Origin: CAVDAL01 sp963606965
GTDB taxonomy: Bacteria > Actinomycetota > Coriobacteriia > Coriobacteriales > QAMH01
Assembly: GCA_963606965.1 (NCBI GenBank)
Contig: CAVDAL010000033.1
Span: forward strand, 1 to 5,739
Direction: 5' to 3'
DNA length: 5,739 nt
How positions within the stretch are numbered: the stretch's first letter is position 1; each line of letters opens with the position of its first letter. The translations under genes were made by a program, and so were the position numbers. The notes under the pieces were generated by a model that saw nothing but the letters and a program-made list of their open reading frames with translations, made no database searches and was not told the origin of the DNA. This document shows positions 4,538 through 5,739 of this stretch, one piece after another.

Positions 4538-5739
4538 CTAATTAAACATGTTAAACAAGTCTTCTAAATCGAAGCCGTAGCTGTCACTTCCATCGTCATA
4601 GCCGTTGTTGCCATTGCCGTTGCCGCTATTGCTATCACCACTAGAACTGCTATCGTCCGTTGGACGTTCAATCAATGTAACTTCAACAGTATTTTCCTGA
4701 CCATTACGCGTATATGTAAACTTGGCCTTATCACCTGCGGAAAGCTTTGTAACAGCAGCAGTAAGTTCAGATGAACTTTCAACAGTTGTATCATTTACCT
4801 TAGTAATGACATCACCTTGCTGCAGGCCAGCCTCTTGAGCCGGTGTTCCTGTATAAACAGTCTGAACAGTTGCGCCCTTAGGGTCGCTTGAATCTGTAGC
4901 TGTCACACCAAGATATGCATGACTTACCTTCTGCCCAGCAATCAATTTATCTGCAATAGCCTGTGCTTCTGCCTGTGGAATTGCAAAGCCCAAGCCTGCA
5001 CTTGACTGGCTGCTTGAAGAAATATAAGTATTGATGCCAATCAACTTGCCTTCTGAATTAACAAGAGCGCCGCCAGAGTTGCCAGGGTTAATAGCAGCAT
5101 CTGTCTGAATCATGTCTGTATAAACAGTTGAAGAGCTTGAAGTTGAACTGCTGATTGTATCGCTTCTGTATAAAGCACTAACAATGCCAGTTGTTACTGT
5201 CTGTTCATAACCATAAGGCGAACCAATAGCCATTACCCATTCGCCAACCTTAGTGCTAGTGGAATCGCCCCACTCCATGGCTGTTAAGCCAGAAGCTTTA
5301 ATCTTTATAACAGCCAAGTCCGTCTGGCTATCTGAACCTGCAACAGTAGCTGTATATGTGCTGCCAGCAGCGCTTACAGTCAACTTGCTTGCATCTTCAA
5401 TAACATGATAGTTCGTCAAAATGTAGCATGTTTCACCATCGACTTTGATAATCACGCCAGAACCAAGCGATGATGGGCTGTCGCTATTTGAAGAGCTGCC
5501 ATTAAAATACTGATTCCAGTTTGAAGATGTTGAATAAACATAAATTGTCACAACGCTGTTGATACATTTTGCACTGACAGCCTCTGCAAGAGTTGCATCG
5601 TCAGAATTTTCAATTGTGATTGTGCCATTGCTTGAGCCGCTGCTTGATTTTGCGAAATTCAAAACAGGGGTACATGTCCACAAGACCAAAGCGATGACCA
5701 AAACAACAACTGTGCCAATTGCACCAAAGCCAACAGCGC
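4538..5739 (-). CDS. HtrA/DegP-family membrane-anchored serine protease, N-terminus outside window
   Basis: HtrA proteases degrade or refold damaged proteins at the cell surface. The frame is open to the window edge. The upstream codons read AVGFGAIGTVVVL and run straight into IALVLW, forming one membrane helix, so the true start lies beyond base 5739 and TTG at 5699-5701 is an internal Leu. Counting that Leu as 1: protease domain about 35-255 with the triad His99 (LTNYHV), Asp128 (TDLAVIK) and Ser209 (INPGNSGGALV); one PDZ domain about 262-346 (AYLGV, GLQQGDVI); then a Ser/Gly/Asn/Asp-rich tail ending in DLFNMFN. All triad residues are intact. Ser-rich stretches interrupt the protease domain at about 57-79 and 181-192. 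Topology predicted: cytoplasmic N-terminus, single helix, external protease. It converges with the regulator pair; two hairpins follow its stop. Confidence 0.93.
   Translation of the reverse strand, partial: AVGFGAIGTVVVLVIALVLWTCTPVLNFAKSSSGSSNGTITIENSDDATLAEAVSAKCINSVVTIYVYSTSSNWNQYFNGSSSNSDSPSSLGSGVIIKVDGETCYILTNYHVIEDASKLTVSAAGSTYTATVAGSDSQTDLAVIKIKASGLTAMEWGDSTSTKVGEWVMAIGSPYGYEQTVTTGIVSALYRSDTISSSTSSSSTVYTDMIQTDAAINPGNSGGALVNSEGKLIGINTYISSSSQSSAGLGFAIPQAEAQAIADKLIAGQKVSHAYLGVTATDSSDPKGATVQTVYTGTPAQEAGLQQGDVITKVNDTTVESSSELTAAVTKLSAGDKAKFTYTRNGQENTVEVTLIERPTDDSSSSGDSNSGNGNGNNGYDDGSDSYGFDLEDLFNMFN

Noticed and set aside
4538..5701. htrA as a complete gene starting at TTG 5699-5701
   Set aside because: The frame continues to the window edge as an uninterrupted hydrophobic helix and no ribosome site precedes that TTG, so the start lies outside the window.

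Overview
The window is bacterial, with moderate to low GC content and compact gene spacing. A membrane-anchored extracytoplasmic HtrA protease, a WalR/PhoP-like response regulator and a type III pantothenate kinase point to a Gram-positive-type organism. The overall flavour, including a Cys-rich mini-protein beside the regulator and a Ser/Gly-rich HtrA, suggests a low-GC Coriobacteriia (Actinomycetota) or a Bacillota relative. This placement is an inference from protein style and is not proven. No phage, transposase, CRISPR, tRNA or rRNA signal was seen.

Layout from left to right. (1) Bases 1-189 are GC-rich and highly structured. They are dominated by an imperfect hairpin at 22-104 with 16-bp perfect outer arms, which probably ends the leftward transcript and may belong to an RNA or palindromic element. 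(2) Three leftward genes follow, listed here in order of transcription: coaX (2458-3222, type III pantothenate kinase), a soluble histidine kinase without a sensor domain (1549-2373) and an M29 aminopeptidase (190-1419). The aminopeptidase has its own ribosome binding site and a possible promoter. (3) An 84-base gap at 3223-3306 separates coaX from rightward genes and must hold divergent promoters. (4) A WalR-like OmpR-family response regulator (3307-4029) is followed 5 bases later by a 52-residue protein with four CxxC pairs (4035-4193). A strong 13-bp terminator hairpin lies at 4217-4251. (5) Bases 4252-4537 hold several further hairpins and one weak 30-codon leftward ORF. (6) The right edge carries a leftward htrA-type serine protease whose N-terminus lies beyond the window.

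How the parts may work together: the kinase and regulator probably form a two-component system split across the divergent promoter region with coaX between them. The kinase has no membrane or sensor part, so it must either read a cytoplasmic signal or rely on a partner. The Cys-rich mini-protein is so close to the regulator stop that co-transcription and translational coupling are likely, making it a candidate accessory or redox/metal-sensing partner. HtrA is a typical cell-envelope quality-control protease and a plausible target or neighbour of a WalR-like system. The aminopeptidase and pantothenate kinase are housekeeping enzymes.
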